Below, piece after piece: positions 26,835 through 36,157 of a DNA stretch of 64,000 bases. The notes under the pieces were generated by a model. That model was given only the letters and a program-made list of their open reading frames with translations, made no database searches and had not been told where the DNA came from. The position numbers and the translations under genes were made by a program. Positions within the stretch are counted from its first letter, which is position 1, and each line of letters begins with the position of its first letter. The stretch comes from Methanomethylovorans sp041447285 (lineage in GTDB: Archaea; Halobacteriota; Methanosarcinia; Methanosarcinales; Methanosarcinaceae). The stretch spans positions 62,001 to 126,000 of the forward strand of contig NZ_JBGMEB010000006.1 in the NCBI RefSeq assembly GCF_041447285.1, read 5' to 3'.

Positions 26835-29800
26835 TTATCTTCTTCTCAGGTATCTATATCCGAATGCAGAAATTCCCATCACAAGAACAGCCAAGCCGAA
26901 CCCAAATCCTGGGGTCTTTTCTGGCTGTGTTTTGTTCATGCTATCATTTTCTAAGGCGGAGGATGTTTTTCCCATCTCATTATTTGCAGAGGCAGCAAGT
27001 GCTTTTTCTGCAGTGATAGCAAAAGGTGAAAAGCCCGGTGTTGTGGCTTTGAATACTACAAAGTCTTCAGTTATATTTTCTGTAGTGATCGGCAATATCT
27101 CCCATGAAGCTCCATTGTATCTCTGGAGCTTTACATCTTCAGGGTCAATATCCATGCCTTCCATCCATGAGCTGTTGACCTTGAATTTTACACTTGCATC
27201 TTTTATGTTAGTTGGAGTGGCAAATCCAGCCTTGCCTACCCATATATTGACATATTTGTAGATCGCTCCTTCAGGTGTGCTGTTCACCAGTTTTGATCGG
27301 CTGTTCAACACTTCTATAGTCGATGTGATCTCTCCCGAATTCTTAAGGGAATAGAAGCTGATCGATTGTATGGGATTACCCCCCCTTGAGAACTCATAGG
27401 TGACATTAGTCTCTATTTTAAGATATTGTGTATCAACATCTTTCATTGCTACATTTGCAAAGTCTTCGGCACTTCCCGCACCGCCGCCTCCACCTCCTCC
27501 GCTGCTACTACTCTTTTTACTAGTGCTGCTTCCGCCACCGCCTCCGCCACCACTACTGGAAGACTTGGTTTTCAGGCTAACGTTGACCGCTTTCCCTTCC
27601 AAATCATCTATATTGTACGGGATAAGACTATAGTTATAAGTGGTATCACTGGCCAGATTACTGTCCAAATAAGAAGTTGATCCGGTCACGTTTCCAATGA
27701 TAATGTTATTCCTGTAGATATCAACAACAGTTATATCGGGGGAGTTTATCCATGTTAGTGTTATGGAAATCGAAGTGATATCCTTTCCAGAGAGTTCGGA
27801 AATGGTCAGTGGTGCGGTTGTTGTTGCTGAATCATTCGTACATAATGGATTTATGTTCCCCGAAGTGTCTCCGATTTTGGTACTTATGGTATGTAATGTT
27901 CCTTCAGCCAACTCGGTTGCATTATAGAATTCTTCAGATGTATTTGCGACAAATACACCGTCAAAGTATACCATTACATGTTCAAAATCCATATCTATAG
28001 GTTTTGTCCATGTCCAGTTGATCCAGCTTGAACCGATTCCTGTTTCTTGCAGGTTTGTTACAGATAAAGGCGGGGTGATATCCGGTCCTGGTGTCACTTG
28101 AAGGATGCCAAGTCCATTAAAAGTGTCAGCAACATATGCATAACTGTCTACTACAGCAACATCAGTTACCCAATTCTCTGCAGTATTATAACTGCCAGCC
28201 AGTACCGGCAAGGAAGGATTAGTAATATCCAGTATCACAAGACCATTGTAACGGTCAGCTATGTATGCATAATTCTCGGATACGGCAGTAGAGTAAGCAT
28301 AGCCAGAAGTGTTATAATTTCCAATAAGTTTTGGAGATACAGGATCACTGATATCCAGGATTATAAGTCCATCATCGCCATCAGCTACATAGGCATATCT
28401 ATCAGAGACCGTAACATCCTCTGCCTTACCAACAGTGTCATAGCTTCCAACAAGTTTAGGTAATATTGGGTCAGTAATGTTCACTATTACGAGACCATTG
28501 ACACTGTCGGCAACATATGCATAGTTGCCTTCTATGGTCAGTCCTTCAGCAAAGCCAGCGGTGTCATAAATGCCTGCAGGCATTGGTAATATTGGGTCCG
28601 TTATATTGAGTATTACAAGTCCATTATAATTGTCTGCAAGGCATACATAATTGTCTTTTACAGCAACATCAGATGTCAAAGCAGTTGCATTATAATTACT
28701 TATTAGCTTTGGAGATGTTGGGTCTGTGACATTCAATATAGTAAGACCATCTCTATAGTTAGCTACATAAGCGTAATTATCTGCCACCTCGATATCATAT
28801 ATTGGATCCTCTGTCTCATAACTGCCTATAAGGATCGGTGAAGCGAGGTCAGTAATGTCTACTATAATGAATGTTTCATTATCGGCAGCATAAACATAAT
28901 CACCTGTTACAGCCACATTAAATATTTCTCCCTCTAAGCGGCTGGCAAGTTCCACAGTAGAGCCATTGGCTGGTGAAGTTATTGCCGAGTCATTGGTCCA
29001 GGTCTCATTAATATTTCCAGAAATGTCCACTGTTTTGGTACTTATGGTATGTTCCATTCCTATGGTCAACCCGGTTGAGTTGTAGAACTCTTCAGTTGTG
29101 TTTGTGACAAATAAACCATCAATATACACCATTACATGTTTGAAGTCTACATCCGTTGGATTCGTCCATGTCCATCTTATCCAGCTTGGGCTGATTCCAG
29201 TTTCTTGAAGATCTGTTACAGATGCAGGTGGCTTTATGTCACCAATTACATTTATGAAATATTTGGACGCATTGGCTATTCCATAACCAGAGATATAATC
29301 AAATCCAATGCCGTATGTGTCGATATCGTCAGTGGCATCAGAGAGCAATATGTTGCGTACTTCTACAGCTGTCATTGACGGATTGCTACTCCATATTTGT
29401 GCAGCCACTGCCGCTACATGTGGAGCTGCAGCGCTGGTTCCAGGGAAGTACCAGCTATTGTTATATAATTCACCAAATTCTCCAGCTCCGCTGATGTTAA
29501 CTTCGTCCACTCCGCATATATCCGGTTTCTGTCTCTGGGATGCTACAGGATACGCAATTGTCACTGGTCCCTCTGAAGAGAAGTATTTAACATCATCATG
29601 ATTCTCATCAAAGGAAGATATTGCAGCAACAGCAATAACAGGTGGAACGGCAGGATGTCCGAATATAGAATCCTCTGTCACAAGATTTGTCTTATCAAGT
29701 ATAGCATCGGTTGAATTGAAAAAGAACAGCTCTAAAGTCCTTGTTGCTGCCAGGCCATCATAGTTCTCTATTAGGATGTAGTATTCTTGTTCCGGACCTG

Positions 29801-30974
29801 GGTTTGTGAATTTCATGTACTCAAAGGGATTATTATGACCAGAAGTACCATTCTGCGGGTCTGTTGAATCCATAACAACAATGTCATTTTCATCTGTCAG
29901 ATAAAGGTCATAGTCGTTTGAAGAAGATGTAAATGGATCATCCCATTGAAGATAGACTTCAATTTCACTCCCGGGTTTCATTAGCAATGTGAAATACTTG
30001 TCATGCAAATTGTTTCCATTATTGACATATGTTCCCTGGTAATGTCTAGCCGCATGATTACCGGCTGAAGATACAAATAGTATATTAGTGCTGTTAACTA
30101 AATTTGCCATGTGGGCTGCTACATTTTCATTATCTCCATCTTCAAAATATGGTTCAGTAAACCATGAGATATCATCTACTATAATATTGCAGCCCGCTGC
30201 TGCCAGATTATCCATGGCTTTGTTGAATGCTATTGTGTTTGCGCCACAGTCATGGAAATAAAGCTTTGCACCGGGTACCATATCATTTATTATCTCCAGC
30301 ATAGCAGTACCCTCATCACCTCCATAACTGTTACTTAGTACAGTAACATCAGCAGGCAGATCACTGGATGCCTGGGAATCAGCAAGATGATCTACACCAT
30401 CTGAAATCACTCCTATCTTGATTCCAGTTCCATCTTGACCATAATCGGCTCTTACACTGGCAGTTCCATGGATGTCATCTCCCTGGGTGCTCACAGACCC
30501 AACATTTATAACAGGAGGTAGTGCAGTCCGAATCTTCCTTACTTCTTCTATGGATGCTAGTTCTTCGAGCCTGTTAACACTTATCCATACCACTGAGAGT
30601 GAATTTTCGCCATCATAGTCTATGATTTCATATACAAAAGGCTTAATTGCTTCAATACTGGTGCCCTTTTTTAGATATACGTATACATATACAAGGTCTT
30701 CACCCAACCCAGTTGCTGCATTTGCTGGAATAAAATATGGTGATTGAAGACTATCTGAATTGGTGACAGGAGATTCTGTTGTTTTAATAAGATTAAGTAG
30801 ATCTGAACTTATTTTCAGCTGTGATTCTGTTATGTTGTACTTATCGGCCTGATCACCAAGCTGGAGAATAGGGTCATCAGAGGATGATCCTGGTGACCCT
30901 GAAGCCATAACAACAGTTACATAAAATATTGTTAATACAATACCAATTATCCTGATATCATTTATTCTTCCCAA
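26835..30974 (-). CDS. Cell-surface subtilisin-like (S8) protease with LVIVD propeller and PGF-CTERM anchor
   Basis: A giant exported protein of about 1,379 residues (numbered here from the upstream ATG 30989). A signal peptide is followed by a propeptide (about 55-165) and an S8 domain (about 175-580) with Asp197 (GVISDGVD), oxyanion Asn311 (SSAGNH) and Ser519 (FPGTSAAAPHVAAVAA). The usual His motif is replaced by GGDEGTAMLEII, placing Glu226 where His is expected. Then follow a fibronectin-III-like module, seven LVIVD repeats (one beta propeller), two more Fn3-like modules, a Gly/Ser linker, a PGF-pre-PGF domain and the C-terminal TPGFGF-TM-RRR signal for archaeosortase A. TTG 30974 fits the GGGGGGAG ribosome site better than ATG 30989, which lies within it. 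Confidence 0.88.
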   Translation of the reverse strand: MGRINDIRIIGIVLTIFYVTVVMASGSPGSSSDDPILQLGDQADKYNITESQLKISSDLLNLIKTTESPVTNSDSLQSPYFIPANAATGLGEDLVYVYVYLKKGTSIEAIKPFVYEIIDYDGENSLSVVWISVNRLEELASIEEVRKIRTALPPVINVGSVSTQGDDIHGTASVRADYGQDGTGIKIGVISDGVDHLADSQASSDLPADVTVLSNSYGGDEGTAMLEIINDMVPGAKLYFHDCGANTIAFNKAMDNLAAAGCNIIVDDISWFTEPYFEDGDNENVAAHMANLVNSTNILFVSSAGNHAARHYQGTYVNNGNNLHDKYFTLLMKPGSEIEVYLQWDDPFTSSSNDYDLYLTDENDIVVMDSTDPQNGTSGHNNPFEYMKFTNPGPEQEYYILIENYDGLAATRTLELFFFNSTDAILDKTNLVTEDSIFGHPAVPPVIAVAAISSFDENHDDVKYFSSEGPVTIAYPVASQRQKPDICGVDEVNISGAGEFGELYNNSWYFPGTSAAAPHVAAVAAQIWSSNPSMTAVEVRNILLSDATDDIDTYGIGFDYISGYGIANASKYFINVIGDIKPPASVTDLQETGISPSWIRWTWTNPTDVDFKHVMVYIDGLFVTNTTEEFYNSTGLTIGMEHTISTKTVDISGNINETWTNDSAITSPANGSTVELASRLEGEIFNVAVTGDYVYAADNETFIIVDITDLASPILIGSYETEDPIYDIEVADNYAYVANYRDGLTILNVTDPTSPKLISNYNATALTSDVAVKDNYVCLADNYNGLVILNITDPILPMPAGIYDTAGFAEGLTIEGNYAYVADSVNGLVIVNITDPILPKLVGSYDTVGKAEDVTVSDRYAYVADGDDGLIILDISDPVSPKLIGNYNTSGYAYSTAVSENYAYIADRYNGLVILDITNPSLPVLAGSYNTAENWVTDVAVVDSYAYVADTFNGLGILQVTPGPDITPPLSVTNLQETGIGSSWINWTWTKPIDMDFEHVMVYFDGVFVANTSEEFYNATELAEGTLHTISTKIGDTSGNINPLCTNDSATTTAPLTISELSGKDITSISITLTWINSPDITVVDIYRNNIIIGNVTGSTSYLDSNLASDTTYNYSLIPYNIDDLEGKAVNVSLKTKSSSSGGGGGGGSSTSKKSSSSGGGGGGGAGSAEDFANVAMKDVDTQYLKIETNVTYEFSRGGNPIQSISFYSLKNSGEITSTIEVLNSRSKLVNSTPEGAIYKYVNIWVGKAGFATPTNIKDASVKFKVNSSWMEGMDIDPEDVKLQRYNGASWEILPITTENITEDFVVFKATTPGFSPFAITAEKALAASANNEMGKTSSALENDSMNKTQPEKTPGFGFGLAVLVMGISAFGYRYLRRR

Positions 30975-31037
30975 CACTACTCCCCCCATTTCAGCTTTAT
31001 TTTAGCCAATCGAAAACTTATTTCTTTAATATCATTC

Positions 31038-31601
31038 TTATTTAGTTCTCCATTTAAATACTATTGTAGCAAAAAGGATTATTCCTATCAGTTTTATCCA
31101 GCTTCCATCTGCAAGATAATTACTTTTTTCAGCATCAGTAGTGTCACTTGTGTTTTCTTCAGTTGTGTTTGAACCGTTGTTCACAACAGGAGCCGTTACG
31201 GTTCTTATGTTCTTTACTTCTTTCAGAGAGGCAAGCTCTTCCAGCTTATTTACATTTACCCAGGCAACAGCTACTGAATTATCTTCGTCCCTATCGGTTA
31301 TTTCTTTTACTATAGGTTCTATAACGTTAGTGCTATTGCCTTTGTAAAGATATACATATACATACACAAGGTCTTCACTATCAGAATTTGTAACAGCTTC
31401 AGTAGTTGAACCCGACTTTGTTTCTTTTACAAGGTCAAGCAGGTCTGTGCTTAACTTACTTTCAGTCTCTTTCATATTAGACTTGTTTACTTGATCCGTA
31501 ATCTGGTAATTTGCTTCATTTTCAAGTGTCACATTTGTATCTTCTGCTGCAGCTGATGCAGCACAAAAAACAAAAGATGATATAACCAGAAGCATAAACA
31601 C
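31038..31601 (-). CDS. Stand-alone membrane-anchored subtilase propeptide-like protein
   Basis: A 187-residue protein with a signal peptide (MLLVISSFVFCAASAAAE), a domain at about 45-135 that aligns with the propeptide of the neighbouring protease (EDLVYVYVYL, LEELAS, V-NIRT; roughly 60% identical over 67 residues by my hand alignment), a Thr/Asn-rich linker, and a C-terminal membrane helix ending FKWRTK. It has no protease domain. Free-standing propeptides of the I9 type can inhibit or help fold subtilases. It lies 63 bases upstream of the protease start and is probably co-transcribed. GTG 31601 lacks a ribosome site; AAGGAGG at 31648-31654 suggests translation begins upstream, where only ACG or ATT codons stand. 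Confidence 0.75.
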   Translation of the reverse strand: MFMLLVISSFVFCAASAAAEDTNVTLENEANYQITDQVNKSNMKETESKLSTDLLDLVKETKSGSTTEAVTNSDSEDLVYVYVYLYKGNSTNVIEPIVKEITDRDEDNSVAVAWVNVNKLEELASLKEVKNIRTVTAPVVNNGSNTTEENTSDTTDAEKSNYLADGSWIKLIGIILFATIVFKWRTK

Positions 31602-31862
31602 AATACATATCCTGTGGATCAGATTCTTTTTTCTTGCCGTAGTAATTCCTCCTTGTTCAAGGTATATTTTCCAATCTTTTTTCTTTCTAAGCTCTATTAA
31701 CTACAAGTATGGTACTCGACTATATCTTTTTTGATAATACATCATTTGGTTGCAGTAACAGCCAAGCCTTCCGAATGAAATAACTAAAAATACATAAGAA
31801 TGGTGAAAATAAAATTGATATTGAGAGATTGTAGTAACTTTATTTCTCTCAATATTCTAAAC

Positions 31863-31883
31863 CCCTGTATATTCATTACAGGG
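31863..31883 (-). terminator. Stem-loop after the double-propeller gene
   Basis: A 7-bp stem, CCCTGTA (31863-31869) and TACAGGG (31877-31883), sits about ten bases after the stop codon on the minus strand, followed by TTTAG. It resembles the stem after the protease gene. The 292-base spacer 31602-31893 otherwise holds AT-rich sequence with probable promoter elements for the propeptide gene. Confidence 0.5.
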
Positions 31884-31893
31884 CCAAAATAGA

Positions 31894-34800
31894 TCAGTTT
31901 TGCTTCCTCTTCAGATAACCAAGAGCAACCACTCCTATGATAAGGATGGTCATGCTGAATCCAAATCCTGGTGTCTTTTCCGGTTGTGTTTCTGTAGCAA
32001 CATCCGTCTGAGCAGGAGTTGTCTCTGTTTCATCAGTTACAGAAGGGGCAATCTCCCTTTCTGCAGTTATGGAGAACTGCGAAAATCCGGGGGTCTGAGC
32101 TTCGAATACTGTATAGCTTGTAGTATTGCTTTCCAAAGTAGTCGGCAATACCTGCCATTCTGTGCCATCATACCTCTGCAATTTCACATTTTCAGGGCTT
32201 ATTCCCATTTCCTCGATCCAGGAGTTTTCAACTTTGAACTTTACCGTGGCATCTTTTATGTTATCTGCACTGGCAAAACCAGCCTTGCCAACCCAGATAT
32301 TAACATACTTGTATAGTAGTCCTTCTGGTGTGGTATTTACACTCTTTGACCGGTTGTTCAATGTCTCGACAGTGGCTGTTATATCTCCTGAGTTCTTGAG
32401 AGAATAGAAGCTAACCGACTGTATGGGATTGCCTTCTTTTGAAAACTCATAGGTTACATTGGCATTTATGCTCAAGTATTCGCTATCTGCATCTTTTACT
32501 GCTATGTTTGAGAAGTCTTCTGTACTGGCAGCGCCACCACTTCCACCACCACTGCTACTACTCTTACTTGCAGAACTTCCTCCGCTGCTGCTACCGCCGC
32601 TACCACTATTACTGCTGCTTGATGATCCTGTATTCAGAACCACGCTCACTGCTTTTCCTGCTACTCCACCCTTGCTGTATGGAACCAGAGTATAATTGTA
32701 GGAGGTTGAGCTTGCCAGGTTAGCATCAGTATATGATGTGGATCCGCTGACGTTGCCAATATTGATGTTATTTCTGTATATTGTAACAGTTGACACATCA
32801 AGGGAATTTGTCCATGTCAATGTAATAGAGCTGGAACTAATGTTTTTGCCTACAAGTCCAGAGATCGCTGGCAGTGCTGTAGATGTCGTGCCTGTTGATG
32901 CGGTAGTTCTTGCTGAGTCGTTTACCCATTCAGAATTAATATTTCCGGACATATCCACAGTTTTTACACTTAAGGTATGTGTGGTTCCTTCAGCAAGCCC
33001 TGTTAAGTTATAGTTGCCATTACTTGAATTTCCAACAAATTGATTGTCAGCATAGACTATCACATGGCTGAAGTCTGCATCAGAGGGTTTTGTCCACGTC
33101 CAGTTTATCCAGCTTGAACCAACATTTTCTTCCTTCAGATCGGCAACATTTTCTGGTGCCGTTGTGTCTATCGGAAGTAAGGTCTGTGCTGAATCATTTA
33201 CCCAGGTATTATTGATACCTTCTGAAGTAAACACGGTTTTAGTACTTATGGTATGTGTGGTTCCTTCAGACAGTCCTGTTAAGTTGTAATAATCCTCAGA
33301 TGTATTCACAACAAAGTTCCCATCGATATACACAATTACGTGGCTGAAGTCCGTACTGGCTGGATTTGTCCATGTCCAGTTGATCCACTGTGTGCTAACT
33401 CCGGTTTCTTTGAGATTTGTTATCGATGTTGTTAGTGCTGTTTCATGTGATTCTTCGATATGAAGTATTGTAAGTCCCTTTTCGCCATCAGCCACATATA
33501 TATAATCTCCTTTTACAGCAATAGAATTGGCAACAATGTTGTAGGTTCCTGCAAGTGAGGGAGCAGCGGGATTGGTTATGTTCAAAATTACCAGACCAGT
33601 ATCACTGGTTACATAGGCGTAATCTCCAGAGATCACAACGTCAGAAGCACTGGATTCATCATAAGTGCCAGCTAACTCTGGAGATGATGGATCACTTACA
33701 TCTAGAATAACAAGACCATTATCACCGTTAGCCACATAGGCATAATTGCCTGAGATGGCAATATTCCCATCAACATCATAACTACCTTCTATCTGGGGTG
33801 ATGAGGGGTTCGTAGCATTTAGAATTACAAATCCATCTCCTTCAGCATTGATATAAGCATAATTTCCTTCTGCAGCAATGTCTAATGCCGGAATGGATAT
33901 AGATCCTACAATGCTGGGTGCTGAAGGATTGCTCATATTCACATTCACTATCTCAAGAACATCATAGTTCGCTATGTAAGCATAATTGTCCGCAACAGCG
34001 GTACTAAAGCTTTCTGGATCAAAACTCCATAATCCAGTCATAGCAGGAGAAGATGGATTACTAATATCTACAATATGCAGAGCATTTATATTACAGAACC
34101 AATGAGTGCCAAGGTAGGCATAATTGCCTGCAACTTCTACCTTGTATGCATCATCTGAACTGTCGTAGCTTCCTGTAAAAATTGGTGAGCTCTGATCACT
34201 GATATCTGCAATTACAAGACCATTACCACTTTCAGCTAGATATGCATAGTTACCTGATACAGCAACATCCGATACACTACCGGCATTGTCATATTTATCT
34301 GCAAGTTCAGGATAACTCGGGTTACTTACATCAACTTTCATGAAGCCGCCGTAATCATCGGCTATGTAAGCATAATTGCCTGATACTGCAATGCTGTTCA
34401 TTGACTCTTTATCATCACCGAAATAAATACTCTTGTAGACTGGTGCTGTGGCATTGCTTATATCTACGATCTCAAGCATATCGTGGTATTCATCTGCTAA
34501 ATATACGGTAGTGAGCAGGTATGCATGTTCACCTGATATAGCAATTTCTTCTATTGTTCCAGAATCTGACATATATTGGCTTAGAAGAGTTGGTGAAGAG
34601 GGATCAGTTATATCCTCTATAGTGAAGTACCCATCATTTATCGTATACGCATAGTTTCCTGATGTAACAACATCAGAAGTACTTCCACTAATAGTGCTCT
34701 CTACTTTTGGGGCTGAGGGATCTGTGACATTTAGTACAATAAGACCCTCTGACGCATCGGCGATATATGCATAGTTGCCCTCTACATCAACAATACTCCT

Positions 34801-35310
34801 ATAGCCATAGGTATCATAGCTACCTACAATGGTTGGAGATGCAGAATCAGTTACATCAATGATTTCCAGGGTGTTGTGGTAGTCGTCATCTAAATATATT
34901 CTGCTAACGACATAGGCGTAATTACCTGAAATTACTACTTCTTGTGCAGAGCCATCAGTGTCCAATGTGTTCTGGAGCTGTGGTGATGAGGGATTGCTGA
35001 CGTCTATTATCACAAGACCATCATCATTTGCAACATATGCATAATTCCCTGCGACAGCAACACTTCTCACTACTGATGAAGTAATTATCCTTCCTTTTTC
35101 GGTTGATTCATCATCAGTGATATCCATTATTACAAGGTCCTGTCCCTGTCCGAGATATGCATAATTTCCGACTACTTCAATGTCGTATGCATTTCCTCCA
35201 AAGTGGCTAACATACTCTACATTCAAGGGATCGGCAGCCCCAATCCCTATTGTCATTATCGTAAACAATACGAGTCCAAAACAAAATAATTTGTTAGATT
35301 TAATTTGCAT
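31894..35310 (-). CDS. Surface protein with 14 LVIVD repeats, Fn3-like modules and PGF-CTERM anchor
   Basis: A 1,138-residue exported protein. A signal peptide (residues 1-26, LFCFGLVLFTIMTIGIGAAD) is followed by 14 LVIVD repeats to about residue 640, each with a core such as VSGNYAYIAD and a tail such as LVILDVSDPSSP; this is enough for two seven-bladed propellers. Two Fn3-like modules (SSWINWTWTKPSDADFSHVI), a third related module, a Ser/Gly linker, a PGF-pre-PGF domain and TPGFGF-TM-KRKQN follow. From the Fn3 modules onward it parallels the protease gene, but it has no enzymatic domain. GGGTGAT lies six bases before the start. Likely role: surface binding or adhesion, by architecture only. 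Confidence 0.88.
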   Translation of the reverse strand: MQIKSNKLFCFGLVLFTIMTIGIGAADPLNVEYVSHFGGNAYDIEVVGNYAYLGQGQDLVIMDITDDESTEKGRIITSSVVRSVAVAGNYAYVANDDGLVIIDVSNPSSPQLQNTLDTDGSAQEVVISGNYAYVVSRIYLDDDYHNTLEIIDVTDSASPTIVGSYDTYGYRSIVDVEGNYAYIADASEGLIVLNVTDPSAPKVESTISGSTSDVVTSGNYAYTINDGYFTIEDITDPSSPTLLSQYMSDSGTIEEIAISGEHAYLLTTVYLADEYHDMLEIVDISNATAPVYKSIYFGDDKESMNSIAVSGNYAYIADDYGGFMKVDVSNPSYPELADKYDNAGSVSDVAVSGNYAYLAESGNGLVIADISDQSSPIFTGSYDSSDDAYKVEVAGNYAYLGTHWFCNINALHIVDISNPSSPAMTGLWSFDPESFSTAVADNYAYIANYDVLEIVNVNMSNPSAPSIVGSISIPALDIAAEGNYAYINAEGDGFVILNATNPSSPQIEGSYDVDGNIAISGNYAYVANGDNGLVILDVSDPSSPELAGTYDESSASDVVISGDYAYVTSDTGLVILNITNPAAPSLAGTYNIVANSIAVKGDYIYVADGEKGLTILHIEESHETALTTSITNLKETGVSTQWINWTWTNPASTDFSHVIVYIDGNFVVNTSEDYYNLTGLSEGTTHTISTKTVFTSEGINNTWVNDSAQTLLPIDTTAPENVADLKEENVGSSWINWTWTKPSDADFSHVIVYADNQFVGNSSNGNYNLTGLAEGTTHTLSVKTVDMSGNINSEWVNDSARTTASTGTTSTALPAISGLVGKNISSSSITLTWTNSLDVSTVTIYRNNINIGNVSGSTSYTDANLASSTSYNYTLVPYSKGGVAGKAVSVVLNTGSSSSSNSGSGGSSSGGSSASKSSSSGGGSGGAASTEDFSNIAVKDADSEYLSINANVTYEFSKEGNPIQSVSFYSLKNSGDITATVETLNNRSKSVNTTPEGLLYKYVNIWVGKAGFASADNIKDATVKFKVENSWIEEMGISPENVKLQRYDGTEWQVLPTTLESNTTSYTVFEAQTPGFSQFSITAEREIAPSVTDETETTPAQTDVATETQPEKTPGFGFSMTILIIGVVALGYLKRKQN

Positions 35311-35813
35311 TTATATCACCCACTCTATATTTTAGAGCGGATTTTGAGATATTTTGTCAGTGAGTAATAGAATGGCCAACTATTTAAACTTAGTCAATAA
35401 ATATAACCAAAAGCAATATAAATTTTTCAATATGCGTTTTTAATTCGAATTAAGTGTCGTATGACAGCATTTTATGATATTTATATAACTCTGGCACACT
35501 TATCTCCTTTCCATCATATGGGTCATGAATATACTTGTAGAGGGATTACCTCTTATATCTTGCCTCTAATACTCACATCTGTCCGCAACTATAGTGGCGA
35601 TTGTTCCTTGTTAGTTGCGCATTTATTGTGGCTATCAAAACGGGGCAATAAGGTTAGGTAATATATAAACATGCGTAATAATATTTAGATCAATATATTA
35701 TGCAAGTATGTGTGATCTCATTCAAAAAACACTATAAACTGGCAATTCAATCCTCAAAGGCAAAAATAATGTAATAACAATTTTTGGGATTAAAATAAGA
35801 TTAAAAGAAGGTT
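35311..35813 (-). other. Intergenic region upstream of the double-propeller gene
   Basis: About 500 very AT-rich bases with no credible gene. On the minus strand a TATA-like AGTTTAAATA lies near 35383-35392 and would start the double-propeller transcript near 35360. The leader contains a 7-bp hairpin with one G-T pair (35320-35326 with 35334-35340) next to the ribosome site. A 66-codon plus-strand frame at 35461 has no ribosome site and a low-complexity composition. Confidence 0.45.
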
Positions 35814-35838
35814 AGTTACAAAATTCAAGTTTGTAACT
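35814..35838 (-). terminator. Stem-loop after the 65-residue gene
   Basis: A perfect 9-bp inverted repeat, AGTTACAAA (35814-35822) and TTTGTAACT (35830-35838), with a 7-base loop lies 16 bases past the stop codon. On the minus strand it is followed by AACCTTCTTTTAATC. Confidence 0.5.
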
Positions 35839-35854
35839 GAAGCCTATCTCTTTT

Positions 35855-36052
35855 TCATTTCACATTAACTGCAACTAAAGATAATCCCATATCTTTTTCA
35901 GCCTGCAAAAGGACTTTCATTTCTTCTTCAGTGAGGTTTGCATATTCAACCTCTATATCCGAAAAAGCTAGAAGTGTCACACCCATTTTCTCTTCCAGTG
36001 CTTTTATTGCCTTCATTTGTTTATCCTTAAGTGAAGAAAATGCCCATAGCAT
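35855..36052 (-). CDS. Small uncharacterised protein (65 residues)
   Basis: A small soluble protein (MLWAFSSLKDKQMKAIKALE start) that I do not recognise. It contains an amphipathic helix, a possible strand (VTLLAFSDIEVEYANL), and an acidic second helix (TEEEMKVLLQAEKDMG) before a final strand. A strong AGGAGGT ribosome site seven bases upstream and a stem-loop after the stop argue that it is real. The alternating helix and strand pattern could be a small ferredoxin-like fold. It stands alone between the surface cluster and cca. Confidence 0.75.
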   Translation of the reverse strand: MLWAFSSLKDKQMKAIKALEEKMGVTLLAFSDIEVEYANLTEEEMKVLLQAEKDMGLSLVAVNVK

Positions 36053-36157
36053 AACTTTTACCTCCTATTATAAGGCATTCTGCTATTCAATATTAAAGTG
36101 ATGGTAACGTGCAAGATTCTGAAATTTGGAATATAATCCTTTGCTAAGAAAAATCTT

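Noticed and set aside
26721..26954. Plus-strand frame after ogg
   Set aside because: It runs through the terminator stem and into the antisense of the protease C terminus; no ribosome site.
27400..27633. Plus-strand frame with long proline and leucine runs
   Set aside because: It is the antisense of the Gly/Ser linker codons of the surface protease, a composition artefact.
28100..28900. Regularly spaced similar segments that could look like a CRISPR or tandem DNA repeat
   Set aside because: The spacing follows the LVIVD protein repeats in the minus-strand gene and the DNA units diverge; there is no constant repeat with unique spacers.
35461..35661. 66-codon plus-strand frame upstream of the double-propeller gene
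   Set aside because: No ribosome site, irregular composition rich in His and Leu, no family resemblance, and it sits in an AT-rich promoter region.
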